The notes: a model not told the origin generated them from the letters alone. Counted from the first letter of the stretch, positions 46,124 through 55,426 are shown. The stretch is 64,000 nt of DNA from Nisaea nitritireducens (GCF_014904795.1 NZ_JACZFS010000009.1:1-64000), one strand, 5' to 3'. A program made the numbers and translations.

Positions 46124-46765
46124 ATGCCTGAACATATGACATTGATTGATATGCTTTTATCGCGCCTTTTCCATGATCTGATCAGTCCGGTAAGCGCGAC
46201 GGTCAATGGTGCGGAGCTGATTTCGGATCTTGGCGGAAACGGATCGGAACTTGAACAGGAAGCGCTCGCACTTATCGGAACGAGCGCTCGGCAGGCATCC
46301 GAACGGCTTTCTTTCTTCCGAGTCGCTTTTGGCGGGGCCGGTTCAAATACCGATCATTCCCTGGCCGACGGGGCCAAGCTCGCTGCTCCCTATCTGAAAG
46401 CACGGAAGATCGATTTCAGTCTCGACTGTCCGGTCGATCCGAAGCTGGTCCGCCCGGCGTCCGGCGGGATCAAAGTCCTTCTCGGCCTGATCTGTTTCAT
46501 GTGCGAATGCCTGCCGCGTGGCGGCAGCATCTCGCTGGTATCTGCGGGCGAGCAGGGGGGGCATTTCGAACTGATGGCCGAGGGTGTGGGTGCCAATGTG
46601 CCTGACGATATAAGAGCGGCTCTCGATCTGGGAATACCGACGAGCGACCTGACCAGCAAATCGGTCGTGGCGCATGTCGCGGCCGTCAACGCGGAACGCT
46701 TCGGGTACGGGATTGCAGTCGAGGAAGAAACCGGCCGTGTCAAAGTCGATGTGAATTTCACTTGA
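46124..46765 (+). CDS. chpT: ChpT histidine phosphotransferase
   Basis: This 213-residue protein has the ChpT layout: a two-helix histidine-phosphotransfer region followed by a degenerate ATPase-like domain. The phospho-accepting His is H17 in SRLFHDLISPV, and NGAELISDLGG follows. ChpT passes phosphate from CckA to CtrA and CpdR in alphaproteobacteria. An in-frame ATG four codons later is possible. Its place 183 bp ahead of the che operon and one operon away from ctrA suits a link between cell cycle and motility. Confidence 0.9.
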   Translation: MPEHMTLIDMLLSRLFHDLISPVSATVNGAELISDLGGNGSELEQEALALIGTSARQASERLSFFRVAFGGAGSNTDHSLADGAKLAAPYLKARKIDFSLDCPVDPKLVRPASGGIKVLLGLICFMCECLPRGGSISLVSAGEQGGHFELMAEGVGANVPDDIRAALDLGIPTSDLTSKSVVAHVAAVNAERFGYGIAVEEETGRVKVDVNFT

Positions 46766-46815
46766 AACAGTGTGGAAATACCGTCGCCATGAATTGTTCC
46801 CGCGTCGTAAATGGG

Positions 46816-46831
46816 TTAACGCTTTCTTTAA
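46816..46831. promoter_or_regulatory. Possible CtrA-like site (TTAA-N8-TTAA) upstream of cheA
   Basis: Two TTAA half-sites at 46816-46819 and 46828-46831 are separated by eight bases, one more than the usual CtrA spacing of seven. The site is 118 bp before the cheA start, in the chpT-cheA spacer. A link is plausible because ctrA is encoded a few genes downstream, but the spacing is not consensus. Confidence 0.35.
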
Positions 46832-46948
46832 TGGTTTGGCCTAGGCTGCGATTGGATTGAAAAGACTCTAACGACGCGGCGCAGCGATGCTCGCAGGCCA
46901 TCTTCCAAAGGCGGCCGTCGAAGAACGAGGTAGATTGGGGTAAGACGT

Positions 46949-49663
46949 ATGGATGAGCTACTAAGCGAATTCCTGACGGAGACGTCCGAAAACGTTTCGG
47001 AGCTTGACGTAGAACTGGTCCAGCTGGAGCAGAATCCAAACGATCAGGCGCTACTCGGAAATATTTTCCGCCTTGTCCACACAATCAAGGGCACTTGCGG
47101 CTTCCTCGGGCTTCCCCGCCTTGAAGCGGTTGCGCACGCATCTGAGAATGTTCTCGGCAAGATCCGCGACGGCAGCCTTGAAGTCTCTGCCGATGCCATC
47201 ACGCTGATCCTTGAATCCTTCGATCGTATCAAGTGGCTGCTTTCCTCGCTCGAGGAGAATGAGGTTGAGCCCGAAGGAGACGATCAGGACCTGATTGACC
47301 GGCTTAATCTTGTTGCCGAGGGCGGTACGCTCGATGGCGGGACCGCACCTGCGGACGTCGCCGAGCCGGAACCGGAGCCTGCAGAAGAGCCTGTTGCTCT
47401 CCGTCCGGGTGAGGTCAGCATGGAAGAGCTCGAGCGCGCCTTCATGGAAGCGCCGGGTCCTGACGACATGCCTTCTGACGAGCCGGAAGCCGAGGCTGCT
47501 GAAGAGGCGCAGGCCGAAGAGGCTGTTGAACCCGCTCCTGCACCGCCCGAGCCGAAAAAGGAAGTCGCTGTCAGCGCTCCCAAGGATGTGGCGAAGCAGC
47601 CAGATCAGGACAAGCAGGTTCGTGAATCCGCAGTTGCCAATCAAACCATTCGTGTGAATGTCGATCTGCTCGAAAACCTGATGACGATGGTCAGCGAGCT
47701 GGTGCTGACCCGTAACCAGCTGATGCAGATCTCCCGCAACGAGAAAGACAGCGAGTTCACGGTGCCGTTGCAGCGTCTGAGCCAGGTCACCTCGGAGTTG
47801 CAGGAAGGCGTCATGAAAACGCGTATGCAGCCGATCGGGAATGCCTGGTCGAAACTGCCGCGTCTGGTCCGTGACCTCTCGATCGATCTGAGTAAGAAGA
47901 TCGATCTGCAGATGCTCGGCGCCGACACCGAACTCGACCGCCAGGTCCTTGAGTTGATCAAGGATCCGCTGACCCACATGGTTCGCAACTCGGCCGATCA
48001 CGGTATCGAGGACGGCCCGTCCCGTCTCGCAGCCGGAAAGTCCGAGACCGGTACAGTCACCCTGAACGCCTATCACGAAGGCGGCCATATCATCATCGAG
48101 ATCAAGGATGACGGTAAGGGGCTCGACCCGGAGAAGATCAAGGCGAAGGCCGTTGCCAACGGGCTGGTCGCGGAATCCGAAGCGGACTCGCTCTCGGAAC
48201 AGCAGATCCAGCAGTTCATTTTCCGGGCTGGTTTCTCGACGGCAGCGGAGGTTACTTCCGTTTCCGGACGTGGCGTCGGCATGGACGTTGTGCGGACCAA
48301 CATCGAGAAGATCGGCGGCACGATCGAGCTGAAGTCGGTTTTCGGCAAGGGTTCGACCTTCATCATCAAGATCCCGCTGACGCTCGCTATCGTCTCCGCG
48401 CTGATCGTTGAGGCCGGCGGCGAACGGTTTGCCATTCCGCAGCTCAGCGTCGTGGAACTGGTCCGGGCCTCGAACAACAGCGAACACAAGATCGAAGAAG
48501 TTCACGGCACGCCGGTCTTGCGCCTGCGAAACCGTCTGCTTCCGCTCGTTTCTCTCCGGCGCCTGCTGCGTCTGGGCGATGACGAGGAGGAAACGCCGAC
48601 GGAAACCTTCATCGTGGTCCTGCAGATCGGTACCTATTCGGTCGGCATCATGGTGGACAGGGTGTTCGACACCGAGGAAATCGTGGTCAAGCCGGTGGCA
48701 CCGATCCTGCGCAACATCACGCTCTTCTCCGGTAACACCATTCTCGGCGACGGCAGCGTGATCATGATCCTCGATCCTAACGGGATCGCGGCTGCCAGCG
48801 GAGAGCTCAAGATGGTGGACGAGGAAGGCCAGGATACGGCCCGTCACCTTACGCACCGTTCCGATGTCTCGTCGCTGCTGCTGTTCCGTGCCAGTGGTCA
48901 TAGCCCCAAGGCTGTGCCGCTCGCGCTGGTCGCCCGCCTGGAAGAAATCGACCTTACCACGGTCGAGTATTCAGAAGGTCGGCCGTTGGTGCAGTATCGT
49001 GGTCAGTTGATGCCTCTGGTTGCGATGGACGATGACATCAAGCTTGAGACCGAAGGTCGTCAGCCGGTGCTCGTCTTTACCGACAATGAGCGGTCGATGG
49101 GCCTGATCGTCGACCAGATCGTCGACATCGTCGAAGACCGGATCAACATCGAAGTGCGTCCGGATGCCCCGTGGCTGATGGGCAGTGCGGTCATTGCCGG
49201 CAAGGCGACCGAAGTGATCGATGCCGGCTTCTATCTGACCCAGGCCTATGGCGACTGGTTCGGCTCCGCCGATGCCGACAGCCAGGAGCCGACCGAGCCG
49301 CGGCGGGTTCTGCTGGTTGATGACAGCGCTTTCTTCCGCAACCTCATCAAACCGCTGCTTTCGGTCGCAGGCTACGACGTGACCACTGTGGATCACGCCG
49401 AGGCCGCGCTTGAGCTTTGTGAAAGCGGTGCCGAATTCGACGCTATCATCAGCGATATCGAGATGCCTGGGATCGACGGGTTCGAATTGACCCGCCGCCT
49501 GCGCGAGATCGCTCGCTGGGAAGATACGCCGATCATCGCCTTGTCGTCCCACACCGGTCCGCGCGATCTGGACCGGGGCCGGGAAGTCGGTTTCACGGAT
49601 TATATCGCCAAACTCGACCGGGATGCGCTGCTCGAGACACTAGCGCAGACCATTGACGCGTGA
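46949..49663 (+). CDS. cheA: CheA hybrid histidine kinase with C-terminal receiver
   Basis: A 904-residue hybrid chemotaxis kinase. Domains in order: Hpt with H44 in LVHTIKG (1-105), an acidic Pro/Ala/Glu-rich linker (about 110-225), dimerisation helices (from 233), ATPase with NSADHGIEDG near 345, a CheW-like domain (from 478), a second CheW-like domain (about 636-765) and a receiver (786-903) with D836 in IISDIEMPG. It phosphorylates CheY and CheB in response to chemoreceptors. The attached receiver could act as a phosphate sink. cheW starts 5 bp past the stop. Confidence 0.95.
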   Translation: MDELLSEFLTETSENVSELDVELVQLEQNPNDQALLGNIFRLVHTIKGTCGFLGLPRLEAVAHASENVLGKIRDGSLEVSADAITLILESFDRIKWLLSSLEENEVEPEGDDQDLIDRLNLVAEGGTLDGGTAPADVAEPEPEPAEEPVALRPGEVSMEELERAFMEAPGPDDMPSDEPEAEAAEEAQAEEAVEPAPAPPEPKKEVAVSAPKDVAKQPDQDKQVRESAVANQTIRVNVDLLENLMTMVSELVLTRNQLMQISRNEKDSEFTVPLQRLSQVTSELQEGVMKTRMQPIGNAWSKLPRLVRDLSIDLSKKIDLQMLGADTELDRQVLELIKDPLTHMVRNSADHGIEDGPSRLAAGKSETGTVTLNAYHEGGHIIIEIKDDGKGLDPEKIKAKAVANGLVAESEADSLSEQQIQQFIFRAGFSTAAEVTSVSGRGVGMDVVRTNIEKIGGTIELKSVFGKGSTFIIKIPLTLAIVSALIVEAGGERFAIPQLSVVELVRASNNSEHKIEEVHGTPVLRLRNRLLPLVSLRRLLRLGDDEEETPTETFIVVLQIGTYSVGIMVDRVFDTEEIVVKPVAPILRNITLFSGNTILGDGSVIMILDPNGIAAASGELKMVDEEGQDTARHLTHRSDVSSLLLFRASGHSPKAVPLALVARLEEIDLTTVEYSEGRPLVQYRGQLMPLVAMDDDIKLETEGRQPVLVFTDNERSMGLIVDQIVDIVEDRINIEVRPDAPWLMGSAVIAGKATEVIDAGFYLTQAYGDWFGSADADSQEPTEPRRVLLVDDSAFFRNLIKPLLSVAGYDVTTVDHAEAALELCESGAEFDAIISDIEMPGIDGFELTRRLREIARWEDTPIIALSSHTGPRDLDRGREVGFTDYIAKLDRDALLETLAQTIDA

Positions 49664-49667
49664 GGGA

Positions 49668-50162
49668 ATGATGTCAGATTTACCAGCTACTCAATCCACC
49701 GGGCAGAGTATGGTTGCGCTTGGCGAGCTGAAACAGTTCGTGTCGATCATGATCGGCAAGCAGCTCTTCGGCATTCCGGTGCTTCAGGTCCACGATATTC
49801 TCGGCCCTCAGCGGATAACACGCATTCCTTTGTCGCCGAAGGAAGTCGCGGGTTCGCTCAATCTGCGCGGACGTATCGTGACGGCGATTAACATTCGCAG
49901 CCGGCTCAATATGCCTCCGTATGAAGGAGATCATGAAGGCATGAGCGTCGTCGTTGAGGATCAGGGTGAGCTTTACAGCCTGATGGTCGACTCTGTTGGC
50001 GAGGTGCTGTCGCTGGATGAGGCGATGTTCGAGCAGCATCCTGCGACGCTGGACGGGAACATCCGAGAGGTTTCAACGGGCATTTACCGGCTCGATAAAA
50101 GCCTGCTGGTTGTATTTGATGTTCGGTCTTTGCTTCGCTTTCAGGGTGAAGAAGCGGCATAG
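49668..50162 (+). CDS. cheW: CheW, chemotaxis coupling protein
   Basis: This 164-residue CheW-domain protein couples chemoreceptors to CheA. Typical text includes QFVSIMIGKQLFGIPVLQVHDI and NLRGRIVTAINIRSRL. The ATG at 49668 or the next at 49671 is likely, with gaggga just upstream overlapping the cheA stop. An earlier TTG would lie inside cheA. It is the second gene of the che operon. Confidence 0.95.
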   Translation: MMSDLPATQSTGQSMVALGELKQFVSIMIGKQLFGIPVLQVHDILGPQRITRIPLSPKEVAGSLNLRGRIVTAINIRSRLNMPPYEGDHEGMSVVVEDQGELYSLMVDSVGEVLSLDEAMFEQHPATLDGNIREVSTGIYRLDKSLLVVFDVRSLLRFQGEEAA

Positions 50163-50219
50163 TGTGCATGACCGGCAGTCTGTGTGACAATTGACGCGTG
50201 AAAATTCGCGGAGTTTTAT

Positions 50220-50585
50220 ATGAAAACCTGCTTGATTGTGGATGACTCCAAAGTCGTTCGAATGGTGGCTCGGAAAATTCTGGAAGAACTGAAGTTCGAG
50301 ACCACTGAGGCGGAAGACGGTCAGATCGCGCTTGATGCCTGTAAGGCAGAGTTGCCTGACGCCGTCCTTCTTGACTGGAATATGCCGGTCATGAGCGGGA
50401 TTGAATTTCTGCGAGAGTTGCGAAAGCTGCCGGAAGGTGAGACGCCTCTGGTGATTTTCTGCACCACTGAGAATGATATGGCACATATCCAGGAAGCGCT
50501 GTCGGCCGGGGCGAATGAATACATCATGAAGCCTTTCGACAGCGAGATTATCGAAACGAAATTTGCTCAAATCGGATTGCTATAG
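50220..50585 (+). CDS. cheY: CheY, chemotaxis response regulator
   Basis: A 121-residue single-domain receiver. The acidic pocket is D8-D9, the phospho-acceptor is D52 in LLDWNMPVMSG, and the conserved Lys lies in IMKPFDS near residue 102. Phosphorylated by CheA, it would bind the flagellar switch. The ATG follows cheW by 57 bp, the largest gap in the operon, and cheB begins immediately after its stop. Confidence 0.95.
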   Translation: MKTCLIVDDSKVVRMVARKILEELKFETTEAEDGQIALDACKAELPDAVLLDWNMPVMSGIEFLRELRKLPEGETPLVIFCTTENDMAHIQEALSAGANEYIMKPFDSEIIETKFAQIGLL

Positions 50586-51755
50586 ATGCGTGGACAGACT
50601 GCGTCCGCGGATGCCAAACCGCGGTCGACCGATCCATACAGGGTGATGCTTGTTGATGATTCCGCTGTTATCCGCGGACTCTTCACGCGATTCCTCGAGG
50701 CCGATCCGGACGTGAAGATCGTGGCCTCGGTGGGTGACGGTCAACGTGCTATCGATACGCTGAAGAATAACGATGTAGAGATTATTGTCCTTGATATCGA
50801 GATGCCGCGCATGGATGGCATCACCGCGCTGCCGGAATTGCTGAAGGTGGATCCGGGCGTGCAGATCGTCATGGCCTCTACTCTTACGGCCCGAAATGCC
50901 GAGATTTCCCTGCGAGCCCTCTCGCTTGGTGCCCGGGATTATCTCACGAAGCCGAGTTCGACGTCAGAGATGACGGGAGCGGCAGATTTCCCGAGCGATC
51001 TGCTGAGCAAGGTCAAGGCCTTCGGGGCCCAACGCAGACGGAAAACCGGCGCTTCGGCGCCTGTGGCCGGTACGGCGGCTAAGACAGCGCCTGCAGCGGC
51101 CCGTTCGGCTGCGCGGCCGCCCCTGGCAGCGCGTTCATCCGCAGCTGCACGCAACGATTTTACCTTGCGCAAGCCGACTGGCCGGCGCGCCGATGTCATT
51201 GGCATCGGAAGTTCGACTGGTGGGCCGCAGGCCCTGTTTCGTGTGCTTGCGGATCTTACGAAATCCATCAAGCAACCAATTCTTGTGACGCAGCATATGC
51301 CGCCGACCTTTACGACGATCCTGGCGGAGCACATCACGAAAACGTCGGGATGGGTTTGTTCCGAGGCGAAAACCGGCGATGTCGTGTCACCGGGGCGGAT
51401 CTATCTTGCTCCGGGCGGCTATCACATGACGGTGAAAGCCGAAGGCCTTGAGAAGGTAATTGCATTGAACCAGGACCCGCCTGAGAATTTCTGCCGGCCT
51501 GCGGTTGATCCCATGATGCGCAGCCTGGTCAAGGCGTATGGACGTGTCCTCGCGGTGATCCTCACCGGCATGGGACATGACGGGCGCGAGGGATGTCGCG
51601 CTGTTGTGGAAGCGGGGGGCGATGTTGTTGCGCAGGATGAGCAGAGCAGCGTGGTCTGGGGGATGCCCGGCGCGGTTGCTCAGGCCGGGTTGTGTTGCGA
51701 AGTTCTCCCGGTTTCGGAGATTGGCGCCAGCGTTAATCGGCTGGCGAGGGGGTAG
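50586..51755 (+). CDS. cheB: CheB, chemotaxis methylesterase
   Basis: This 389-residue protein joins an N-terminal receiver (D70 in VLDIEMPRMDG) to a methylesterase domain with the nucleophile in GIGSSTGGPQAL near residue 206, HMPPTFT and TGMGHDGREG. An Ala/Pro-rich linker spans about 150-190. It removes methyl groups from chemoreceptors during adaptation. It begins directly after the cheY stop and ends 6 bp before cheR, so the pair is tightly coupled. Confidence 0.95.
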   Translation: MRGQTASADAKPRSTDPYRVMLVDDSAVIRGLFTRFLEADPDVKIVASVGDGQRAIDTLKNNDVEIIVLDIEMPRMDGITALPELLKVDPGVQIVMASTLTARNAEISLRALSLGARDYLTKPSSTSEMTGAADFPSDLLSKVKAFGAQRRRKTGASAPVAGTAAKTAPAAARSAARPPLAARSSAAARNDFTLRKPTGRRADVIGIGSSTGGPQALFRVLADLTKSIKQPILVTQHMPPTFTTILAEHITKTSGWVCSEAKTGDVVSPGRIYLAPGGYHMTVKAEGLEKVIALNQDPPENFCRPAVDPMMRSLVKAYGRVLAVILTGMGHDGREGCRAVVEAGGDVVAQDEQSSVVWGMPGAVAQAGLCCEVLPVSEIGASVNRLARG

Positions 51756-51761
51756 ACAGGT

Positions 51762-52598
51762 ATGAACAGCTCTGATTTCGAATTCCTGTCCAGCCTGTTG
51801 TACAAGCAATCAGGCTTGGTACTGACGCCGGACAAAGGCTATCTGCTTGAGACGAGGCTGCAGCCGGTTGCGCGCAGTCACGGTCTCAACTCCATCGAGC
51901 AGATAGTATCGTCGCTCAAATCGAAGCGTGACGAGAAGCTTGTTAACTCGATTACCGATGCAATGACGACGAATGAGTCGTTGTTCTTCAGGGACCGGAC
52001 GCCGTTCGACCAGTTCAAGACGGTCGTGCTGCCGAGCCTGCTACAATCCAGGGCAGCGAAGAAGACCATCCGGATCTGGAGCGCCGCATGTTCCTCCGGG
52101 CAGGAGCCTTATTCGCTGAGCATGGTGCTGGACGAGCTGGCATCGAAGCTGACCGGGTGGCGGGTTGAGATTGTCGCCACGGATATTTCGACGGAGATGG
52201 TCGCCCGGGCACGCGCCGGGGTTTATTCCCAGTTCGAAGTGCAGCGCGGTCTTCCGGTCCAGCTTCTGGTGAAGTATTTCCAGCAGGATGGGGATCGCTG
52301 GCAGCTCAGCGAGAAGATCCGCCGCATGGTTACCTTCCGCGAGTTCAACCTGCTGCAGGACCCGCGTCCGCTCGGCAATTTCGACATCGTCTTTTGCCGG
52401 AACGTCCTGATCTATTTCGATCAGGATACGAAACGCAAAGTGCTTGAAGGGATTTCCCGTCAGATTGCGCCGGACGGATATCTCTATCTTGGCGGCGCCG
52501 AGACGGTGATCAGCATCACGGACAAGTTCCAGCCGGTAAAAGGTCAGCGCGGCATGTATCAGCCGACGGCCAAGGAAGGCCAGAAAGAAGCGATCTGA
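51762..52598 (+). CDS. cheR: CheR, chemoreceptor methyltransferase
   Basis: A 278-residue SAM-dependent methyltransferase with an N-terminal helical domain and the SAM motif SAACSSGQEPYSLSM near residue 107. FRDRTPFDQFK and FCRNVLIYFD are further family segments. It methylates chemoreceptor glutamates, opposing CheB. It is the last gene of the che operon, and a strong terminator follows 43 bp after its stop. Confidence 0.95.
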   Translation: MNSSDFEFLSSLLYKQSGLVLTPDKGYLLETRLQPVARSHGLNSIEQIVSSLKSKRDEKLVNSITDAMTTNESLFFRDRTPFDQFKTVVLPSLLQSRAAKKTIRIWSAACSSGQEPYSLSMVLDELASKLTGWRVEIVATDISTEMVARARAGVYSQFEVQRGLPVQLLVKYFQQDGDRWQLSEKIRRMVTFREFNLLQDPRPLGNFDIVFCRNVLIYFDQDTKRKVLEGISRQIAPDGYLYLGGAETVISITDKFQPVKGQRGMYQPTAKEGQKEAI

Positions 52599-52641
52599 CG
52601 CCAGGCACACGAAGGCCGTACCCGGAACGGCAAGACAATAG

Positions 52642-52678
52642 AAAAAGGGCTGAACCAGCAGATGGTTCAGCCCTTTTT
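52642..52678. terminator. Bidirectional intrinsic terminator between cheR and ctrA
   Basis: aaaaagggctgaacca and tggttcagcccttttt form a perfect 16-bp stem around a 5-base loop (gcaga). The T-run on one side and the A-run on the other make it work for both converging transcripts. It lies 43 bp after cheR and 36 bp after the ctrA stop, so both operons should end here. Confidence 0.93.
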
Positions 52679-52714
52679 CATTGATGATTCAAATGGCGTT
52701 ACCGCCGGGAAAGC

Positions 52715-53443
52715 TTATTCGGCGGGTTCCTTGACCTTTTCGGCTTCTTTGCCAGATGCCGTATCGCCATCACCGTCGCGCAGGACATAGCCGCGGCCCC
52801 AGACGGTCTCGATGTGATTGTTGCCACCGGTCGCCTTCGAGAGCTTCTTGCGGAGTTTGCAGACGAACACATCGATGATCTTCAGTTCCGGCTCGTCGAT
52901 CCCGCCATAAAGATGGTTGAGGAACATTTCCTTGGTCAGGGTCGTACCCTTGCGCAGGGAAAGCAACTCGAGGATGGCGAATTCCTTGCCTGTCAGATGC
53001 ACTGGCTTGCTATCGACTTCTGCGCTGCGGGTGGAAAGGTTCACAGCAATCGGGCCGGTCTCGATCACGGAGTCCGAATGTCCCTTGGAGCGCCGGATGA
53101 TCGCCTGCATGCGTGCAATCAGCTCGCGGCGGTCGAACGGCTTTGTCAGATAATCGTCCGCGCCAAATCCCAAACCCTTGATCTTGTTGTCCAGCTCGGA
53201 AAGGCCGGAGAGGATCAGGATCGGTGTCTCGACTTTCGAGCTCCGCAGGCGGCGCAGAACTTCATAGCCATCGAGATCCGGGAGCATAAGGTCGAGGAGA
53301 ATGATGTCGTAGTCGTAAAGCCGGCCGATCTCGAGACCGTCCTCTCCATGCTCCGTTACATCAACCACGAAGCCTTCGGCTTTCAGCATGAGCTCGATGC
53401 TCTGGGCTGTGGCGAAATCGTCTTCTACCAAGAGTACACGCAT
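52715..53443 (-). CDS. ctrA: CtrA, cell-cycle response regulator
   Basis: This 242-residue OmpR-type regulator is CtrA. The receiver runs from MRVLLVEDD with phospho-acceptor D51 in [12 protein letters not shown] and [13 protein letters not shown]; the winged-helix domain has [17 protein letters not shown] and [14 protein letters not shown]. It controls division, motility and envelope genes in alphaproteobacteria. The C-terminus is an acidic tail ending EPAE, not the AA degron of the Caulobacter protein, so turnover may differ. It is divergent from fliI. Confidence 0.95.
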   Translation of the reverse strand: MRVLLVEDDFATAQSIELMLKAEGFVVDVTEHGEDGLEIGRLYDYDIILLDLMLPDLDGYEVLRRLRSSKVETPILILSGLSELDNKIKGLGFGADDYLTKPFDRRELIARMQAIIRRSKGHSDSVIETGPIAVNLSTRSAEVDSKPVHLTGKEFAILELLSLRKGTTLTKEMFLNHLYGGIDEPELKIIDVFVCKLRKKLSKATGGNNHIETVWGRGYVLRDGDGDTASGKEAEKVKEPAE

Positions 53444-53475
53444 TGAACTCTCCCTCTATGACCTTGGAGCAAAAG

Positions 53476-53606
53476 TTAACGGGGTAAGATAAACAAACCG
53501 TTAACCTGCGGCAGCGCCCGGTCGAAAGCGTGCCAGGCGTTCTCATTGGTGTTAAACTCCCAGTGTAGAACAGTTAATGGCAGGCTCAAAGCGTCGGTCG
53601 CGTTAA
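53476..53606. promoter_or_regulatory. TTAA-rich ctrA-fliI control region
   Basis: Five TTAA half-sites lie in the 176-bp divergent spacer: 53476-53479, 53501-53504, 53552-53555, 53574-53577 and 53603-53606. CtrA recognises TTAA pairs separated by seven bases; none of these pairs has that exact spacing, but some could be half-sites. Autoregulation of ctrA and control of fliI from this region would fit CtrA biology. Confidence 0.45.
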
Positions 53607-53619
53607 GGAGTATGTACGG

Positions 53620-54984
53620 GTGGCCACTGCACTCGGAAATCTTGCATCGGAAGTTGATAAGATTGCTGAATTTCGGCTTTACGGCCGTGTAACCGCCGTT
53701 CTGGGGATGATGGTCGAAGTCGGTGGTGTGGACAGAGCGCTTTCCATTGGCGATCGCCTGCACCTCCAGGCACGTGGCGGGAAGCGGGTCAGTTGCGAGA
53801 TTGTCGGCTTCAAGGACGGCCGGGCGCTGGCTATGCCGTTCGGCGCCCTTGACGGGATCGGTATCGGTAGCCGGGCCGAAATCTCTGATGCGGCACCGGT
53901 CATCTTTCCGCATGAGGGCTGGCTTGGACGGGTCGTGAATGCGATGGGCGATCCGGTGGACGGCAAGGGGCCGCTCGGAGACGGCCCCCGCGGATGCCCG
54001 ATCAAGACGCAACCGCCGGCGGCACACACGCGGCAACGGGTCGGCGAGAAACTCGATCTTGGTGTGCGCACCATCAATACCTTCATGTCGGTCTGCAAGG
54101 GGCAGCGCATGGGGATTTTCGCCGGCTCGGGCGTGGGTAAATCGATGCTGATGTCGATGATCGCGCGCTTTACGCAGAGCGAGGTCAACGTCATCGGCCT
54201 GATTGGCGAGCGTGGCCGCGAGGTGCAGGAATTCATCCAGGATTATCTCGGCGAGGAAGGCCTGGCCCGCAGCGTGGTCGTCGTCGCGACCTCTGATGAG
54301 TCCCCGTTGATGCGACGTCAGGCTGCCCACATGACGCTGGCTGTCGCGGAATATTTTCGCGACGAGGGCAAGACCGTCATGTGCATGATGGACAGCGTGA
54401 CCCGCTTCGCCATGGCGCAGCGTGAAATCGGCCTCGCTACAGGGGAGCCGCCGGCCTCAAAAGGCTATACACCGACGGTGTTTGCCGAGCTGCCGAAATT
54501 GCTGGAACGGGCGGGGCCGGGCGCGGGCGAAGGCACCATCACCGGTCTTTTCACCGTTCTCGTCGAGGGCGACGATCACAACGAGCCGATCTCCGATGCG
54601 GTGCGTGGGATTATCGACGGTCATATCGTGCTGGAGCGCGGGATCGCGGACCGTGGCCGCTACCCGGCGATCAATGTGCTGCGCAGTGTGTCCCGGACAA
54701 TGCCGGACTGCAATACGGCGGAAGAGAACGCACTGGTCCGCCGCGCGCGCGCCCTGATGGCGACTTACGACAATATGGCGGACATGATCCGGCTTGGGGC
54801 TTATCGCAAGGGCAGCGACCCGGAAGTCGACGAAGCAATCATGTACCACGCCTCGCTGGAGCGGTTCCTGTCCCAGGACAAGAACGAGCCGGCCTCTCTC
54901 GATTCCGGTTACGCTCAGCTCGACGCCATTCTGTCCATGGTCGGCGAGAACATGGAGGCTGAGGAAGAGCCGGGTGAGCCGTGA
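53620..54984 (+). CDS. fliI: FliI, flagellar export ATPase
   Basis: A 454-residue ATPase that energises the flagellar type III export apparatus. The P-loop is GSGVGKS near residue 169, with GLIGERGREVQEFI and MMDSVTRFAMAQREIGLATGEPP as typical FliI segments. The GTG start at 53620 follows aaggag; an ATG at 53612 is out of frame. Its stop overlaps the fliJ start by 4 bp, so the two are translated together. Confidence 0.95.
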   Translation: MATALGNLASEVDKIAEFRLYGRVTAVLGMMVEVGGVDRALSIGDRLHLQARGGKRVSCEIVGFKDGRALAMPFGALDGIGIGSRAEISDAAPVIFPHEGWLGRVVNAMGDPVDGKGPLGDGPRGCPIKTQPPAAHTRQRVGEKLDLGVRTINTFMSVCKGQRMGIFAGSGVGKSMLMSMIARFTQSEVNVIGLIGERGREVQEFIQDYLGEEGLARSVVVVATSDESPLMRRQAAHMTLAVAEYFRDEGKTVMCMMDSVTRFAMAQREIGLATGEPPASKGYTPTVFAELPKLLERAGPGAGEGTITGLFTVLVEGDDHNEPISDAVRGIIDGHIVLERGIADRGRYPAINVLRSVSRTMPDCNTAEENALVRRARALMATYDNMADMIRLGAYRKGSDPEVDEAIMYHASLERFLSQDKNEPASLDSGYAQLDAILSMVGENMEAEEEPGEP

Positions 54985-55397
54985 GCCAGTTTGAGCAACT
55001 GATCCGGCTCCGGACCTGGGAGCTTGACGAAAAGCGCCGGGCGATGGGTGTGTTACTTCAGGAAGAGGCGGGGCTGCTCGCTGAATCTGAAGCCATGCAG
55101 CGTGAACTCGATCGCGAGAAGCAGGCCGCCGCCGGATCGCTGGAAGCCCGCCGAACGCTTGAAGCTTATATGAGCCACTTCAAGTCCCGGGTGCAGGCAC
55201 AGGACCAGCGGATCGAGGCGAAGCGCCGCGAGATCGATGCCGCCAACGAAGAAGTGCTGGAATCCTATCAGGAGCTTTGCAAGGCGGAGGCTGTTCTGGA
55301 CGAGCACAAGACCCGCGAAGCGGAGCGGATCGGGCGGCTTGAACAGATGGAGATCGACGAGATCGCTCTCAACATGATGAAGCAGCGCCGCAATTAG
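54981..55397 (+). CDS. fliJ: FliJ, flagellar export chaperone
   Basis: This 138-residue protein is almost entirely helical with heptad-like charged repeats (RLRTWELDEKRRAMGVLL, MQRELDREKQAA), as expected for FliJ, the coiled-coil stalk that couples FliI to the export gate. Primary-sequence conservation of FliJ is low, so the call rests mainly on position directly after fliI, size and coiled-coil character. It begins with GTG overlapping the fliI stop. Confidence 0.85.
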   Translation: MSQFEQLIRLRTWELDEKRRAMGVLLQEEAGLLAESEAMQRELDREKQAAAGSLEARRTLEAYMSHFKSRVQAQDQRIEAKRREIDAANEEVLESYQELCKAEAVLDEHKTREAERIGRLEQMEIDEIALNMMKQRRN

Positions 55398-55426
55398 ACT
55401 GCCCGGCTATCAGGTATTAGGGACCA

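Noticed and set aside
47051-48901. 616-codon minus-strand ORF opposite cheA
   Set aside because: Shadow of a conserved gene; no ribosome site or domain.
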